Positions 1 through 12,416 of a stretch of 64,000 nucleotides of DNA are shown in pieces. Position numbers and translations under genes: made by a program. The stretch covers positions 79,156,079 through 79,220,078 of the forward strand of contig OX393556.1 of the NCBI GenBank assembly GCA_947650365.1, in the 5' to 3' direction. The notes beneath the pieces are model-generated. The model was not told the origin of the DNA and searched no databases. It worked only from the letters and a program-made list of their open reading frames with translations. Within the stretch, counting starts at the first letter, position 1, and every line of letters begins with the position of its first letter. This DNA is from Chamaelirium japonicum. Its lineage: Eukaryota; Streptophyta; Magnoliopsida; Liliales; Melanthiaceae.

Positions 1-358
1 AAATGGCGGTTTCTGTTGTCGTATCTAGGGGATCCTCCAGGCAGGGCTGGTGGGTCCCTCTGTCGTCTCTGGGGATTCCATAGGCAGGGCTGGTGGGTCC
101 CGCCATTGTCTTTGTGGGCCCACCAGGTAGGGCTAGTGGGTCCCGCGATAGTCTCTGTGGACCCACCAGGCAGGGATAGTGGGTCCCGCGATGGTCTCTG
201 TGGACCCACCAGACAGGGCTAGTGGGTCCTGCGATGGTCTCCGTAGACCCACCAGGCAAGGCTAGTGGGTCCCGCGATGGTCTCCGTGGACCCACCAGGC
301 AAGGCTAGTGGGTCCCGCGATGGTCTCTGTGGGCTTCTTGCCAAAATTTGCACCCATA
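1..358 (-). repeat. E2 3' LTR, first ~358 bp (rest lies left of the window)
   Basis: Matches the E2 5' LTR at 27274-27588 and, inverted, the E1 LTRs. It is dominated by a roughly 43-bp tandem unit containing GGGTCCCGCGATGGTCTC and GGACCCACCAGGC. The LTR terminus is at about 358, where the sequence GCACCCATA corresponds to the usual GCACCCACA end. Confidence 0.9.
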
Positions 359-2450
359 GTTACCCCCTCCAAGTTAGCTAGAGGTCATCCTGACTGGCTT
401 GGATCCTTGGTGCAAAACTTCCACCCCTGTCAAGAGCATAGTTGATTGATCAAAATTTGACCGATCAGTCAAGTTCGACCGATCGGTTGATTTTGATCGA
501 TCGGTCAAGTTCGACTGATTGATTGATTTTGACCGATCGATCAAGTTTGACCGATCGGTTAAAATTAACCGGTGGAGCTTGAGGCGATCGGTTAAAAAGC
601 AACGCCATTCGCCCGATCCAATAGAAATTGAGCCGATCGGTCAACTTCGACCGATCGATTGATTTTGACCGATCGGTCAATTTTGACCGATCGGTCAATT
701 TTGATCGATCGGTTAAAATCAACCGGTGGAGCTCGAGGCGATCGGTCAAAAAGCAACACTTTTCGCCCGATCCAATAGAAATTAAGCCAATCGGTCAACT
801 TCGACCGATGGGTTGATTTTGACCGATCGGTTAAAATCAACCGGTGGAGCTTGAGGCGATCGGTCAAAAAGCAACACTTTTCGCCTGATCCAATAGAAAT
901 TGAGCCGATCGGTTGCATTTATCTGTTTGGTCAATTTTGATCGATCGGTTAAATTCAACCGGTAGAGGTTCAGGCCATCGGACAAAAACCTAAGTATTTT
1001 GCCCGATCCAGTAGAAAACCAGTCGATCGGTTGAATCTCTCCGATCGGTCAAGTTTGACCGATCGGTTAAATTCAACCGGTAGAGGTTGAGGCGATCGGG
1101 CAAAAATCTAAGTATTTTGCCCGATCCAGTATAAAACAAGCCAATCAGCTGAATCTATCCGATCGGTCAAGTTTGATCGATCGGTTAAATTCAACCGGTA
1201 GAGGTTGAGGCGATCGGGCAAAAACCTAAGTATTTTGCCCGATCCAGTAGAAAACGAGCCGATTGGTTGAATCTATCCGATCGGTCAAGTTTGATCGATC
1301 GGTTAAATTCAACCGGTAGAGGTTGAGGCGATCAGGCAAAAACCTAAGTATTTTGCCCGATCCAGTAGAAAACGAGCCGATCGGTTGAATCTATCTGATC
1401 GATCAAGTTTGATCGATCGGTTAAATTCAACTGGTAGAGGTTGAGGTGATCGGGCAAAAACCTAAGTATTTTGCCCGATTCAGTAGAAATCGAATCGATC
1501 GGTTGAATCTATCTGATCGGTCAATTTTGACCAATCGGTTAAATTCAACCGGTGGAGGTTGAGACGATCGGGCAAAAACCTAAGTATTTTGCCCAATCCA
1601 GTAGAAATCGAGCCGATCGGTTGAAGCTATCCGATCGGTCAGGTTTTGACCGATCGATTAAATTTAACCGATGGAGGTTGAGGCGATCGGGCAAAAACCT
1701 AAGTATTTTGCCCGATCTAGTAGAAATCGAACCGATCGATTGAATCTATCCGATCAGTCAATTTTGACCGATCGGTTAAATTCAACCGGTAGAGGTTGAG
1801 GCGATCGGGCAAAAACCTAAGTATTTTGCCCGATCCAGTAGAAATCGAGCCGATCGGTTGAAGCTATCCGATCGGTCAGGTTTTAACCGATCGGTTAAAT
1901 TCAACCGGTGGAGGTTGAGGCGATCGGGCAAAAACATAAGTATTTTGCCCAATCTAGTAGAAATCGAACTGATCGGTTGAATCTATCCGATCGGTCAAGT
2001 TTGACTGATCGGTTAAATTCAACCGGTGGAAGTTGAGGCGATCGGGCAAAAACCTAAGTATTTTGCCCAATCCAGTAGAATTGAGTCAATCAGTGAAGCT
2101 ATCCGATTGGTCAAGTTTGACCGATCGGTTAAATTCAACCGGTGGAGGTTGAGGCGATCGGGCAAAAACCTAAATATTTTGCCCGATCCAATAAAAATCA
2201 AGCCGATCGGTTGAAGCTATCCGATCGGTCAAGTTTGACCGATCGATTAAATTCAACCGGTGGAGGTTAAGGCGATTGGGCAAAAACCCAAGTATTTGCC
2301 CGATCCAGTAGAAATCGAACCGATCAATTGAATCTGTCTGATCGGTCAAGTTTGACCGATCGATTAAATTCAACCGGTGGAGGTTGAGGTGATCGGGCAA
2401 AAGAGCCTGTTTTTTGTCCGATCCTTTGGAAAATTACCCGATCGTCTGCC
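359..2450. repeat. E2 3'-UTR tandem array, ~118-bp unit, about 17 copies
   Basis: The unit combines CCGATCGG palindromes, ATTCAACCGGTGGAGGTTGAGG and a GGGCAAAAACCTAAGTATTTTGCCC inverted repeat (read as two 12-13-base arms). The first ~600 bp are a more irregular version. Tat-lineage elements are known for hypervariable tandem repeats in this 3' position. Short open frames in it are by-products of the repeat and are not annotated. Confidence 0.9.
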
Positions 2451-2589
2451 TGTCGAACGGGTAAAGTCTTCAAACGGTGATTGAGGTTGAGGTTGAGCTT
2501 GAGCCGGTGATTCTTCTGAACTGGCTGTTCGCTTGGACCGGTGGTTCGTCTGGTTCGACGTTTCATCTGATTTTGACGGTTCGCCTGGA

Positions 2590-2806
2590 AGAGCGCTTCC
2601 TTTGGATTGACGCCATATGTCCCTTGTAAAAATACGGCTTTTGACCTGGTGATGCCACGTGTCTTTTTGGTTTTTGCGCCAGTTTCTCTCGGGTTTATAA
2701 GCTTTTTTTGGATTCCATTTTTGCCTCACGCTTCCAAAATTTTTTCAAGTCCTGAACTTCTTTGCTTCCGAATTTCCTGTTCTCCGTGTTCTCCCGATCG
2801 GTCGAA
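2590..2806 (+). promoter_or_regulatory. Candidate promoter of the E2 antisense gene
   Basis: There is a CACGTG G-box at 2656-2661, a TTTATAA box at 2694-2700, then a leader of about 100 bp to the ATG at 2807. The segment TTTGCCTCACGCTTCCAAAA is shared almost base for base with the matching position of E1, as is a G-box. No transcript evidence is available here. Confidence 0.5.
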
Positions 2807-5517
2807 ATGGCATCTTCCAGCAGCATGAAGATCAAGAATGTGGTTTCGTCTAAGAGGATGGGGAAGGAGAAAGCTCCGGTGTCGCCCAAGCCTATCGGCC
2901 GGGGCAAGGGCAAAGACGCCCTTGGTGTGCTTGGTAAGAGGCACATGGGAGTGGGGTTTGCTTTTGCACCTTTAAGGCCCGAGCATATCCCGAAGGCCAG
3001 CTTCGTCCTGGGGCCCCTGATGCCATTATCGGAGGAGCCCGTCTTCGAGTATAACGTGGGTGGCAAGCTTACCGATGTGAAGAGGGCTAAGTGGCAGAAG
3101 TTGCTCGCCTGCTTCACTGAGGAGACTCATCGACCAGCTCTCTCAGGAGTTCAATCAGCTTTCGGAATTGACAAGCGGACTGTCTTCACGGGGGTCGCCA
3201 GCAAGGAGCAGGTGCTGGGGACGGTCATCACTATTGGCCAACTAAACTGTGGGCTGCGTCTCCCTCTGCTGCCTTTCGCTGCTCGGTTGCTGAACACCTC
3301 GGGGCTTTGCCTGGGGTAGATATCGGGGAATGCATGGAGGATAATCTATGCATTTTGCCGGGTGGAGTCGGACTTCCAGGAGGAGCTCAGGGTGTGCTAC
3401 TCTAGCATCCTTGAAGGTGAAGTGGCCAAGATAGAGTTGGGGTACTTCTTCTACCACTACAAGTGGGTTTCGAGGAAGGACAGCCCTTTCTTCAATCTAC
3501 ATGGCATCTCCGCGCACCGCCCGATCATCAGACAAGCTCTACACCGACTGACCGATCTCCGTTGCTGGGGCATGAACTCCTCTTTCTGTGCCTGAGACTC
3601 CTCGTTCTCAGGTACACAAAGAGGTTGATATGTACGCTGCAGGAGGGGTCTTCGCCTGGTCGTCTGATCGAGTTGGGGCTCTCGACAACCTGGTTTTGGA
3701 GTTGACTTGTAGTACCCGATCGTGGAAATAGTTTTCAAACTGCCCGGTCCGGCATGGCAATGCCAACCTCTTCCACAGGCTGCAGGCCAGGTACGAGGAC
3801 AACGACGTCTTGTACTCTGATTATGAGGAGGATCCTCAATCGAGCAAGATAGTCAGAACCGTCCGAGTAGAGAAGAAGGCATACGGGGCGAGACACCGCT
3901 TTCCGACGGAGGAGAAGCTGGTGGTGACCCGCAGGGGTCAGGTGAAGAAGAGAAGGGTCTTCAAGGAGGAGGAGAAGAAAGAGAAAGAGAAGAAGAAAGA
4001 AGAAGAAGATGAGAAGAAGAAAGAAGAAGAAGAAGAAGAAGAAGAAGAAGAAGAAGGAGAAGGAGAAGAAGAAAAAGAAGAAGAGGAGGAGGATGAAGAT
4101 GACGCTGACGATGGCGAAGGTGGTAGTGGTGATGGTGATGATGAGGGGGAAGGTGGAGGAGACTGTGGCGAGGAAGAGGTTCCGCCTACCCCCATCGATG
4201 AGGCTAAGGCCCGTCGGATGGAGGACGTTATAGATACGGTGGGTGACGGTAAGTGAGTGTCGCCCATCTATCATTTTGAAGAACTGAAGCGCCCGACGCG
4301 CATCAGAATAAGGTACTCGGGGAGTGATGTGGTTGCAAATAACCCCACTCCCCTCGACCAAGTGCCTCCGAGCGTCCCTCGCCTGGAGGGCGCCTCAACG
4401 AGCGGTGGGTTGGAGGTTGAGCAACCTCTGCCCGCTGTTCGTCCTTCGGCTGCCCAGATGGCAGAGGAGACGGTCGCTCTTATAGCCAGGCTTCAGCAGG
4501 CCGGTGAACATCCAGAGGAAGGGGAGATCACTCCACCGTGCGACATTACTTCCCCTTTGCAAAAGGAGGGAGGGAGTCGCATAGCTGTTGGGACACCCCA
4601 ACCTCCACCAGTGGCAACTCCCGTGAAGGAAAGGTCGACTCCCGGGGGTAAGAGTTCCGAGCAGGGGAAGGGCAAGGCCGAAGCATCTCGAGCTGACGCC
4701 ACAGGTATTTTACTGCTAACTTCTCTTCTTGACTGCATTACTTTTGACATTCAAGATTCTAACTGTTGAACTTTTGTATTGATTGCAGACGTTCCGGTTG
4801 GCTTTGTTCAGATGCTTAGAGACTTGGGTGAGGTTGATATCAACCACCCAACGGGTGTGATCCGTAAGCTCTACAACCTTCCGGACGCTACCCTGGATGA
4901 AGCCTATAACAGGCTTAAAGTTGTGGTAAGTGCATCAACATGACTTGGTTTTTGAGTTGTATCTTCTGAGACATTTATGACTTTCTCTTGGTTGTTGGCA
5001 AAATTTGGCGGTCCTGAAACTCGCTAGCAGGCTTTTCAGGAGGGCCGGAGAGTAGGGGGCTTCAGCTGAAGTCTCTGTATTGACTGCCAAACTGGAAGCT
5101 ACAAGTGAGGAGAAGGAGAAGCTGAAGGAAGCTCTTTCTGCCAGCAAGAAGGCTGTTCGTCAGGAACGGCTGGAGAAGAAGAATCTGAATGCCTTCTACG
5201 TCGACTTGAACAAGGAGTTTTTCATCTTAAAGAACAGGTTCTTCAAGATGGAAACTACGGCCTTCAACCGACTAACGGAGATCAATGAGCTGAAAGCGAA
5301 GCTTGCTGCGAGGGAGGCGATTCTCGCGAATAAGGAGGAGAAGCTCGAGAAGGCACTTCAAGAGTGCAAGAGTTTAAGATCAACAACGGAGAAGGCGGTG
5401 GAAGTCCTCAGGGCTCATGCTAGTGGCATCCAGTCTTCTAAAGCGTCTGTGGCAAGCAAGGCTCGGGACAGATTTGAAGGAGACAAATCGCACGCTCTAA
5501 GTGTGGGCAAGCCCTGA
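2807..5517 (+). pseudogene. E2 opposite-strand gene (Tat antisense ORF), broken
   Basis: Encoded against the direction of gag-pol, between pol and the 3' LTR, as in Grande/Retand-type Tat elements. It begins with a Lys-rich, nuclear-localisation-like start (MASSSSMKIKNV), followed by a conserved globular region with FAARLLNTSGLC and ELGYFFYHY, then a long Glu/Lys/Asp-rich acidic stretch (about 3960-4160), a short exon-like block at about 4789-4926 bounded by GT/AG, and a C-terminal coiled coil (5080-5517). The central region resembles the family known as 'putative gypsy type transposon' (Transposase_28). It parallels the intact-looking E1 copy closely but has several breaks. Its biochemical role is unknown. 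Confidence 0.8.
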
Positions 5518-6120
5518 AGTCATCCATCTTCTTTCTTTCGCTTTTGTATCTGTAAACCTTGCATATGTAACAGCTCACTTGTACTTGGAAATTTTTGAGA
5601 AATAAAGACTTCTTTTTGGTGTTTGAGATTGAATGTCTCTTGTGTTAAACTCCTTCATTGTTTGTGCTCTGGATGGAATGTTCGGATGTACTTGACAAAA
5701 TGTCTATAAGGGGTTGAGTCGCAACTCGAACACCCAAGCATGTTAAGTAACTTGGTAGTTGAAGATTGAGTTGTATCATAATTTGAAATCGCTTAACATC
5801 TGCCTATGAGGGGTCGAGTCACAACTCGAGTACTCAAACTTGTTAAACGGTTATTTATTTGAAGGTTATTTAACATCTGCCTGTAGGGGGTTGTGTCGCA
5901 ACATAATCTCCCAAACTTATTAAATTGACCTGGTAACTTGAAGGTTGTTTTGTTTTACAATCCGAAATCATTTAACATCTGCCTGTAAGGGTTTGAGTCG
6001 CAACTCAAGCTCCCAAACTTGTTAAACGACCTAAAAATTTGAAGGTAGTTTGAGAACTTGAGTAGACGAGATGGATGTTTGAAATGCAATCTTTATTCAG
6101 CATAGAATTTACATCAAGGA
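5518..6120. repeat. E2 convergent spacer with repeated GAGTCGCAACTC motif
   Basis: Four diverged copies of a unit containing GGGGTTGAGTCGCAACTCGA followed by CCCAAACTTGTTAAA lie between the 3' ends of the opposite-strand gene and pol. The same motif, inverted, fills the equivalent E1 spacer. An AATAAAG polyadenylation-like signal at about 5601 suits the upstream plus-strand gene. Confidence 0.8.
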
Positions 6121-9100
6121 TAGAACATTTTGAGATGTCTAGCATTCCAGGCTCGTGGTAGTCTATCTCCTTTTGGTGAAATCAGGCGATAAGATCCTTT
6201 ATCTCCTATTGATTCGATAATGTAGGGTCCTTCCCAATTGGGAGCTAGTTTTTTGCTGTTGTGCTCTTTTGTATTGTAGAAGACTGCTCTGATGACCAGG
6301 CTACCAATTGGGAACTGTCTTTTGCTGACCTTCTGATCGTAGGCTCGTTTGATCCTTTGTTGATACTTGGCAACGCGTATGGTTGCTCGATCTTATAATT
6401 CTTCAGAAAGATCAAGGTCATTGACTCGAAGCTCTTCATTAACCCCCTCTTCGATTGCTCTGGTCTTCAAAGTGTTTAATATGGTTTCTATTGGGAGGAC
6501 TGCTTCTGACCCGTACGTTAGGCGAAAGGGTAAGAACCCTGTTGATCTTCTCGGAGTGGTTCGATAGCCCCATAAGACTTCAAGTAGGACTTGCTCCCAC
6601 AATCCTTTCTTGTCATCGAGCTTCTTCTTGAGTAGACCAAGGATAGCTCTGTTAGAGGCTTCGGCTTGACCATTGCACTGAGGGTACTTTGGTGTTGAAT
6701 AGAAAAGTTTAATTCCATTATTTAGGTAGAACCCCTGGAACGTGTCGGAGTTGAATTGAGCTCTATTGTCAGCAATCAGGACTTGTGGTGTACCAAATCT
6801 TGAGAAGATGTTATGTTTGATGAACTTGATGACTTCATCATCAGTCTCTCGGAAGAGTGGCACCGCTTCAACCCACTTGGTGAAGTAATCTGTAGCCAGC
6901 AGTAGATACTTCTTCTTGCTTGGTGTTGGTGGAAAAGGACCCAAGAAGTCCAACCCCCATTGATGGAAGGGCCATGGACTTGTTAGCTGATGGAGCTCGT
7001 CTGCTGGGAGATGGATGGCTCGAGCGTGTCGTTGGTAAGGCTCGCATCTTTGAACCACTTGGTGAGCATCTATTGCCATTGTCGGCCAGTAGTAACCTTG
7101 AAGCTTTGTCTTGGCTTCAAGAGATCTTCCTCCCGAATGATTTTTGCAGGCTCCGGAATGGATGTCGATTAAGATTGCCTTTGATTGCAAAGGACCAACG
7201 CATTTGAGCAACATCCCATTGTGTGATCTGAAATATAGATCTTCTTCTTGGAGGCTATAGCATGAAAGCTTCCTTTGAAGTCTTTTGGCTTGAATTGGAT
7301 CTTCTGGCATTCTGCTTTGTTTGAAGAAGTCAAAGATTGGCCGTCTCCAATCTTCGGGTTCAAGTGTTGTGACCAGATCGGAGGTTGGCTGTTCTCCACC
7401 CACAAATCATTCCGTGGTGGCGATGACATGCTGCTCGAGGGTAATCTTGGGCGATTCTTGATAGTCGATTTATATTCGCATTTTCCTGAGTGAGTCTTTA
7501 AGAACTGAGGCAGCGTTAGCCAAGGCATCTGCCTCTCGATTTTCTGCTCGCAGGACTTGGATAAACTCTGTTCTAGCAAAACATTGTTGGTGATGTCGCA
7601 CTAGAGCCAAGTAATGCTGCATTCTTTCTTCTCGCGCTGTATACTCCCCGTTGATCTGCCTTATGATTAGTTGGGAGTCGCTGTAGATAGTGAGTTGATC
7701 TACCCCCAGGGATTCAGCCATCTAGAGCCTGGAGATGAGTGCTTCGTACTCGGCTTCATTATTGGTAGTGTTGAATCCAAGGAGAATGGCCTTTTGAAAA
7801 TGATCAAGTTCGGGGGATACTAAGACTATCTCAATTCCCAAATCGATCGTGCTTGAAGCTCCATCAGTATAGAGTTTCCACCGAGCTGGCGAGGTAGAAG
7901 GAGTCTCAAAACTTGGATTGGTCTTTGGAGCCAGATTGAACGAAAGTTCATCTTTGTCTTCGAGGCGTATATCAATGTCTTCCTCCCAAGTTATGGGGTC
8001 TTCCACTGGGAAGTCAGCTAGAAAGTCAGCAACTGCCTGCCCTTTGAGTGAAGTGCGGGATTCGAATTGAATCCCGAGAGTACTCATCTCGATCACCCAC
8101 TTGGTCATTCGACCTGCTCGACCTGCCTTATCGAGGATATCTTTGAGTGGGTGCTCTGAGACGACTATGATCAGGTGGGAAACAAAATAGGGTTAAAGAC
8201 GTCGTGATGCGGTGAGCGAGGTGAGTATGACCTTCTCAATATTTGAGTAGTGAGTCTCTGCTGGGAGAAGTGTATGACTGATGTAATAGACTGGATGTTC
8301 GGTACTTTCTCTTCTGCTGACCAGGACCGCGTTGATTGTTTGATCGGTGACGGCAAGATAGAGCCAGAGATATTCTTTTGGGAGCGGAGCTGTTAAGACG
8401 GGAGCACATACAAGATAACTCTTGACGTCTTGAAAAGCTTGTTCGCAAGTTGGACTCTACCCGGAGATATCTGCCTTTCGCAACTTGTCGAAGAGTGGTT
8501 TGCACTTGTCGGAAGATTTTGAGATAAATCAGTTGAGGGCAGCTAATCTTCTAGTGAGGCATTGCACTTCCTTTCGATTTGTAGGCGATGGCATATCGAG
8601 GATAGCTCGAATTTGGTCGGGGTTGGCTTCGATACCTCTCCTGGTCACAAGGTGACCCAGGAACTTGCCCAATTGAACACCGAAAGCACATTTAGCTGGA
8701 TTGAGCTTCATGCGGTATCTTTGGAGGATTTGAAATGTTTTCGCCAGATCAGAGAGGTGGCTCTCACGATTGGAGCTTTTGGTAGGGAGATCGTCGACAT
8801 AAACTTTGACGTTGTGTCCGATTTGATCTTCGAACATCTTTGTGACTAGCCTTTGATAGGTAGATCCAGCGTTCTTAAGGCCGAAGGGCATTACGTTGTA
8901 GCAGTAAAGACCTCAGTCAGTCACAAAGCACGCCTTCTCTCGATTGTCCGGATGTAGTGGAATTTGATTGTACCCAGAGTATCCGTCCATGAAAGATAGG
9001 AGCTCATGGCCAGCAGTGGCATCGACGAGTCTACCTATTATTGGCATGGGAAATGGATCTTTGGGACAAGCCTTGTTGAGGTTAGTGAAGTTGATACACA

Positions 9101-9500
9101 CTCTGACCTTCCCATTTTTCTTTGGGACAACAACTATATTAGAGATCCAAGTAGGGTACTCTACTTCCCGAATGAAGCCTGCTGCGAGTAGCTTACTGAT
9201 CTCCTCTTGAACTGCGACTTGTCTTTCTGGTTGGATTGTGCGGGGTTTTTGCTTGACGGGCTTCACTCCTTATTTGATTGTGAGACGATGACACGCGTCA
9301 TCTGGGTTGATCCCAGGCATATCTTCGAAGCACCAGGCGAAGATGTCAATGTTGGTTTGAAGGAACGATACCATATCTCGCGCTTCGGCGTCGCTGAGAC
9401 CAGTACCGATGAAGGTTTCCCGAGGAAGATCTTCACTGCCGATGTTGATTGGATTGATTTCTTTGATTGAAGGTGAAGCCTCCCACTCGATCGGTAGGGG
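6120..9500 (-). pseudogene. E2 pol remains (RT, RNase H, archaeal-type RNase H, integrase)
   Basis: Minus-strand fragments match the E1 polyprotein in order. Integrase is the longest piece (6393-7403), with the HHCC-type start and the core around TDYFTKWVEAVPLF. Before it come an RNase H piece (about 7470-8108, LYTDGASS), the RT palm with YVDDL (about 8529-8891) and the RT fingers (8913-9266). The dual RNase H arrangement is diagnostic of the Tat lineage. The frame is broken in several places, so this copy cannot encode a full polyprotein. Confidence 0.9.
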
Positions 9501-11517
9501 TTCGGATAGTGGGATCTCCTTTGGTTGCTATCTTGAAGAAGAGCCATCTTCATCTCTTAGTCGCTTTGGGGGAGCGAGATTTACTCTGCGATCTGTTTTT
9601 GCAGCAACAGCTTCACAGGATCGCCCAGTTTGTTGATCCCCTCGAATACAGACAATACCCTCTCCCGTTGCAAATTTGAGGAGTTGATGGTAAGAGGAGG
9701 AGATGGCATTGATCTGATGGAGGAATAGGTGACCGAGGATGATGTTGTAGTTGGATGTCCCTTCGACGATTGCAAACCTTACAGAGACTCGAGTCTCTCG
9801 GCTGAGGTCGAGGGTGAATCTTGATTCCCCCATTGTTATACTCTGCTCCCCGTTGAAGCCTGTGATCATCGTTGGGACGACCTCAAGACTAGAGTATTTG
9901 TGTCCCAGGCGTTTGAAGCAGTCTGAAAAAATGATATCGATAGAGCTTCCTGTGTCGATGAGGATGCGATTGACAGTGCTCCATCGATGATGAGCTTCAG
10001 GACCAGGGGGTCTCGATATGGAGTATGGACTCCTTAAAGGTCAGAGCCATTGAAAATTATGGAGAGCCAAGTTAAGCCCTTGACAGGTTTCTTGATCCAG
10101 GTACCTTCCTTGTTCGCTGCAGAGCGAACGTTGAAGATGCGCCACACTTGCCTATCAACTTCTTTCCCCATCAATGTCTGATTGTGCAATGATCCGTGAA
10201 TGCCAAAGATGCTAGCACGCACAGTGATAGGTGAATGATCGGTAGAGATTTGATGGATCCAGCAAGCTTCTTTCCCTTTTGCGGAGGGTTGGCATTGATC
10301 TTGTTCACACTTGATAAACTCTTGGAGATGGCCTTCGCGTAGCAAATCCTCGAGATGGTATCTCAGTCGATAACATCGGTCGGTAGGATGGCCATGGCTG
10401 CGATGGAAATCACAGTAGACTGTTTTATCAGCTGTGACTTTGGTATCAGGCTGTAGAGGATTAGGCCTACGGAGGAACTCTTCATGTTGAATTCGATCGA
10501 GGATCTGCTCGATCGGTAGAGTACAATCCGTGAATACAGTCTTCTTCGGAGGGGATCTACGCCCATCATTCCTCGACCGCTTGGATGCAGGGGGAATCAT
10601 CGCCTCTGCATTGTGAGCTTTGGCAGCGTACTTTGGGGCTTCTCTTTCAGTGGGTCTTTTGTTTCTCGCCCCTTTCGAGTGACCTGGTCGTCTTCAACTT
10701 CGATCTCCCTCTGGATTCGATCGAACATCAAACCCAGGGAAGGGGGCGGATTGCGGATGAAATCATTATAGATGTGCAAATCGAAACGGAGGGCGTTCTG
10801 GAAGGCTAACATGATAGCCTCGTCATCCAGATGTCGTCCTGGGAGAGCGGCGTGCTCATTACGGAATCTTCGCATGAAGCTGCGAAGTCTCTCATGTGCA
10901 CCCATCCTCAGCCTATAGAGGGAGTCTAGCTTTTTTTCCGGCTTCAAGTTAAGCTGATAATGTTGCATGAAATGGTTAGCCAAGACTCCGAACTGGGTGA
11001 TGGATCAATCCCGGAGGTTATGGTATCAATCGAGGGATGGCTCATCGAGGCTTCCGGTGAAGGTGCGGCAGAGCACATTGTTCTCTTCCTTATGCGGTGT
11101 CAAAGCTTGCTTGAAGGCCAGTATGTGGAGAGTCGGATCTCCCTTGAGGCAATTGAATTTGGGGAGAGTTGGAGTTCTCCACCCCTTTGGAAATGTTGAT
11201 TGAAATAAACTCCGGTGAAGAGGTCCAGCAGAAGAGTATCCCTCTCTACAACCATACCCTCGACCCGGATGCAGATCGAAAGGTAAGATCGCGAGGTCTT
11301 GTCCGGGTCTTTGAGTAGTGGCCGGATGGAGTCGGTGACGGAGATCCATTCCAGTGTCATGTTGGAGGGGGAGAGATGGAGAAGCTCTACCCTTTGAGGG
11401 TACCCCTTTCATCTGGTGCCTCCTTTGCAAGTCGGGCTTCGATGTTGTCCATCTGGCACAGTTGCGACTTGAAAATAATTGAGAGGACTCATTATCGATA
11501 CGATCCCAAACACTCTG
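9500..11517 (-). pseudogene. E2 gag-protease remains (portion left of the E1 insertion)
   Basis: Minus-strand fragments carry a retropepsin-like region, the zinc-knuckle-like CDFHRSHGHPTDRC (10034-10600 segment) and the retrotransposon gag domain (10597-10983 and onward, with LKPEKKLDSLYRLRMG). The reading frame is broken several times. The remaining N-terminal part of gag lies beyond E1, at 26196-26664. Confidence 0.88.
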
Positions 11518-11522
11518 CTTCC
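11518..11522. repeat. Target-site duplication of E1, left copy (CTTCC)
   Basis: CTTCC directly precedes the TGTGGG start of the E1 5' LTR and recurs directly after the 3' LTR at 26191-26195. A 5-bp duplication is the norm for Ty3/gypsy integration. Confidence 0.93.
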
Positions 11523-12266
11523 TGTGGGTGCAAATTTTGGCATATATCCACCACGGGACCCACCGGCCCTGCCTGGTGGGCCCACGAGGACTACCACGGG
11601 ACCCACCGGTCCTGCCTGGTGGGCCCACGAGGACTACCACGGGACCCACCGGCCCTGCCTGGTGGGCCCACGAGGACTACCACGGGACCCACCGGCCCTG
11701 CCTGGTGGGCCCACGAGGACTACCACGGGACCCACCGGCCCTGCCTGGTGGGCCCACGAGGACTACCACAGGACCCACCAGTCCTGCCTGGAGGATCCCC
11801 AGATACGGCAGCAGAAACCGCCATTTACCTCGGAATTCCCCAACAGAGAATCCTATAAATAGCAGTGCCTTCGAATGTAAAAGGATCCGAAAATTCTGAT
11901 TTCCACTCTGAGATCTGACTTTCAGAACCAGAGCTCTGGGATTTTCAACTTCTGATCTACCATCTCTCCTTGATCTTCTTTTCTCCTTAAAAGAGATCAG
12001 AGGGTTTTCAGTGACACTCGGCCTGTCGAGGTCACTTCAACTGAAGTGTTAGTGAATTCGGGTTGCTCCCTATAGCACGGAGACGTAGGCTTCGGCTGAA
12101 CTCCGAGATCACATCTCGTGTCACAATTTCTCTGATTGCATTCCTCTGTTTGCATATCAAAAGATTTCAACTCCAATTGACAGATCAATCAACGATCTTC
12201 AACTCGAACCTTCAATTGACTGGTGCTGCGAGAGTCTTCGGGTCGGCACGAAGATTTTCCCACACA
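11523..12266 (+). repeat. E1 5' LTR (744 bp)
   Basis: Starts TGTGGGTGCAAATTTTGGC and ends CCCACACA. It contains six tandem 43-bp units (GGGACCCACCGGCCCTGCCT and so on) in U3, then a TATA box TATAAATAG at 11854-11862, so transcription should start near 11885-11890. The R-U5 part contains a short leader with no coding sequence. Confidence 0.95.
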
Positions 12267-12267
12267 G

Positions 12268-12285
12268 TTTGGCGCCGTCTGTGGG
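12268..12285 (+). promoter_or_regulatory. E1 primer-binding site
   Basis: TTTGGCGCCGTCTGTGGG lies one base after the LTR. TGGCGCCGT fits the 3' end of plant tRNA-Asp as I recall it; the match fades after nine bases, so the tRNA assignment is tentative. Confidence 0.75.
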
Positions 12286-12416
12286 ATCACGAGCGAAAAG
12301 CTGTGTTCTCTCTCTCTACTTCGACTACCAGATCAATAGCCAAACTTCCTCGCCCCCTCGGTTGATCAGACAACTGATCGGACATCGGCAATCTCGTTGT
12401 ACCCTTCGCACTCTGA

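Noticed and set aside
3735-4361. Minus-strand Phe/Leu-rich frame and Lys-rich frame around 3.9-4.2 kb
   Set aside because: Shadows of the Glu/Lys-coding GAA/GAG tract of the antisense gene.
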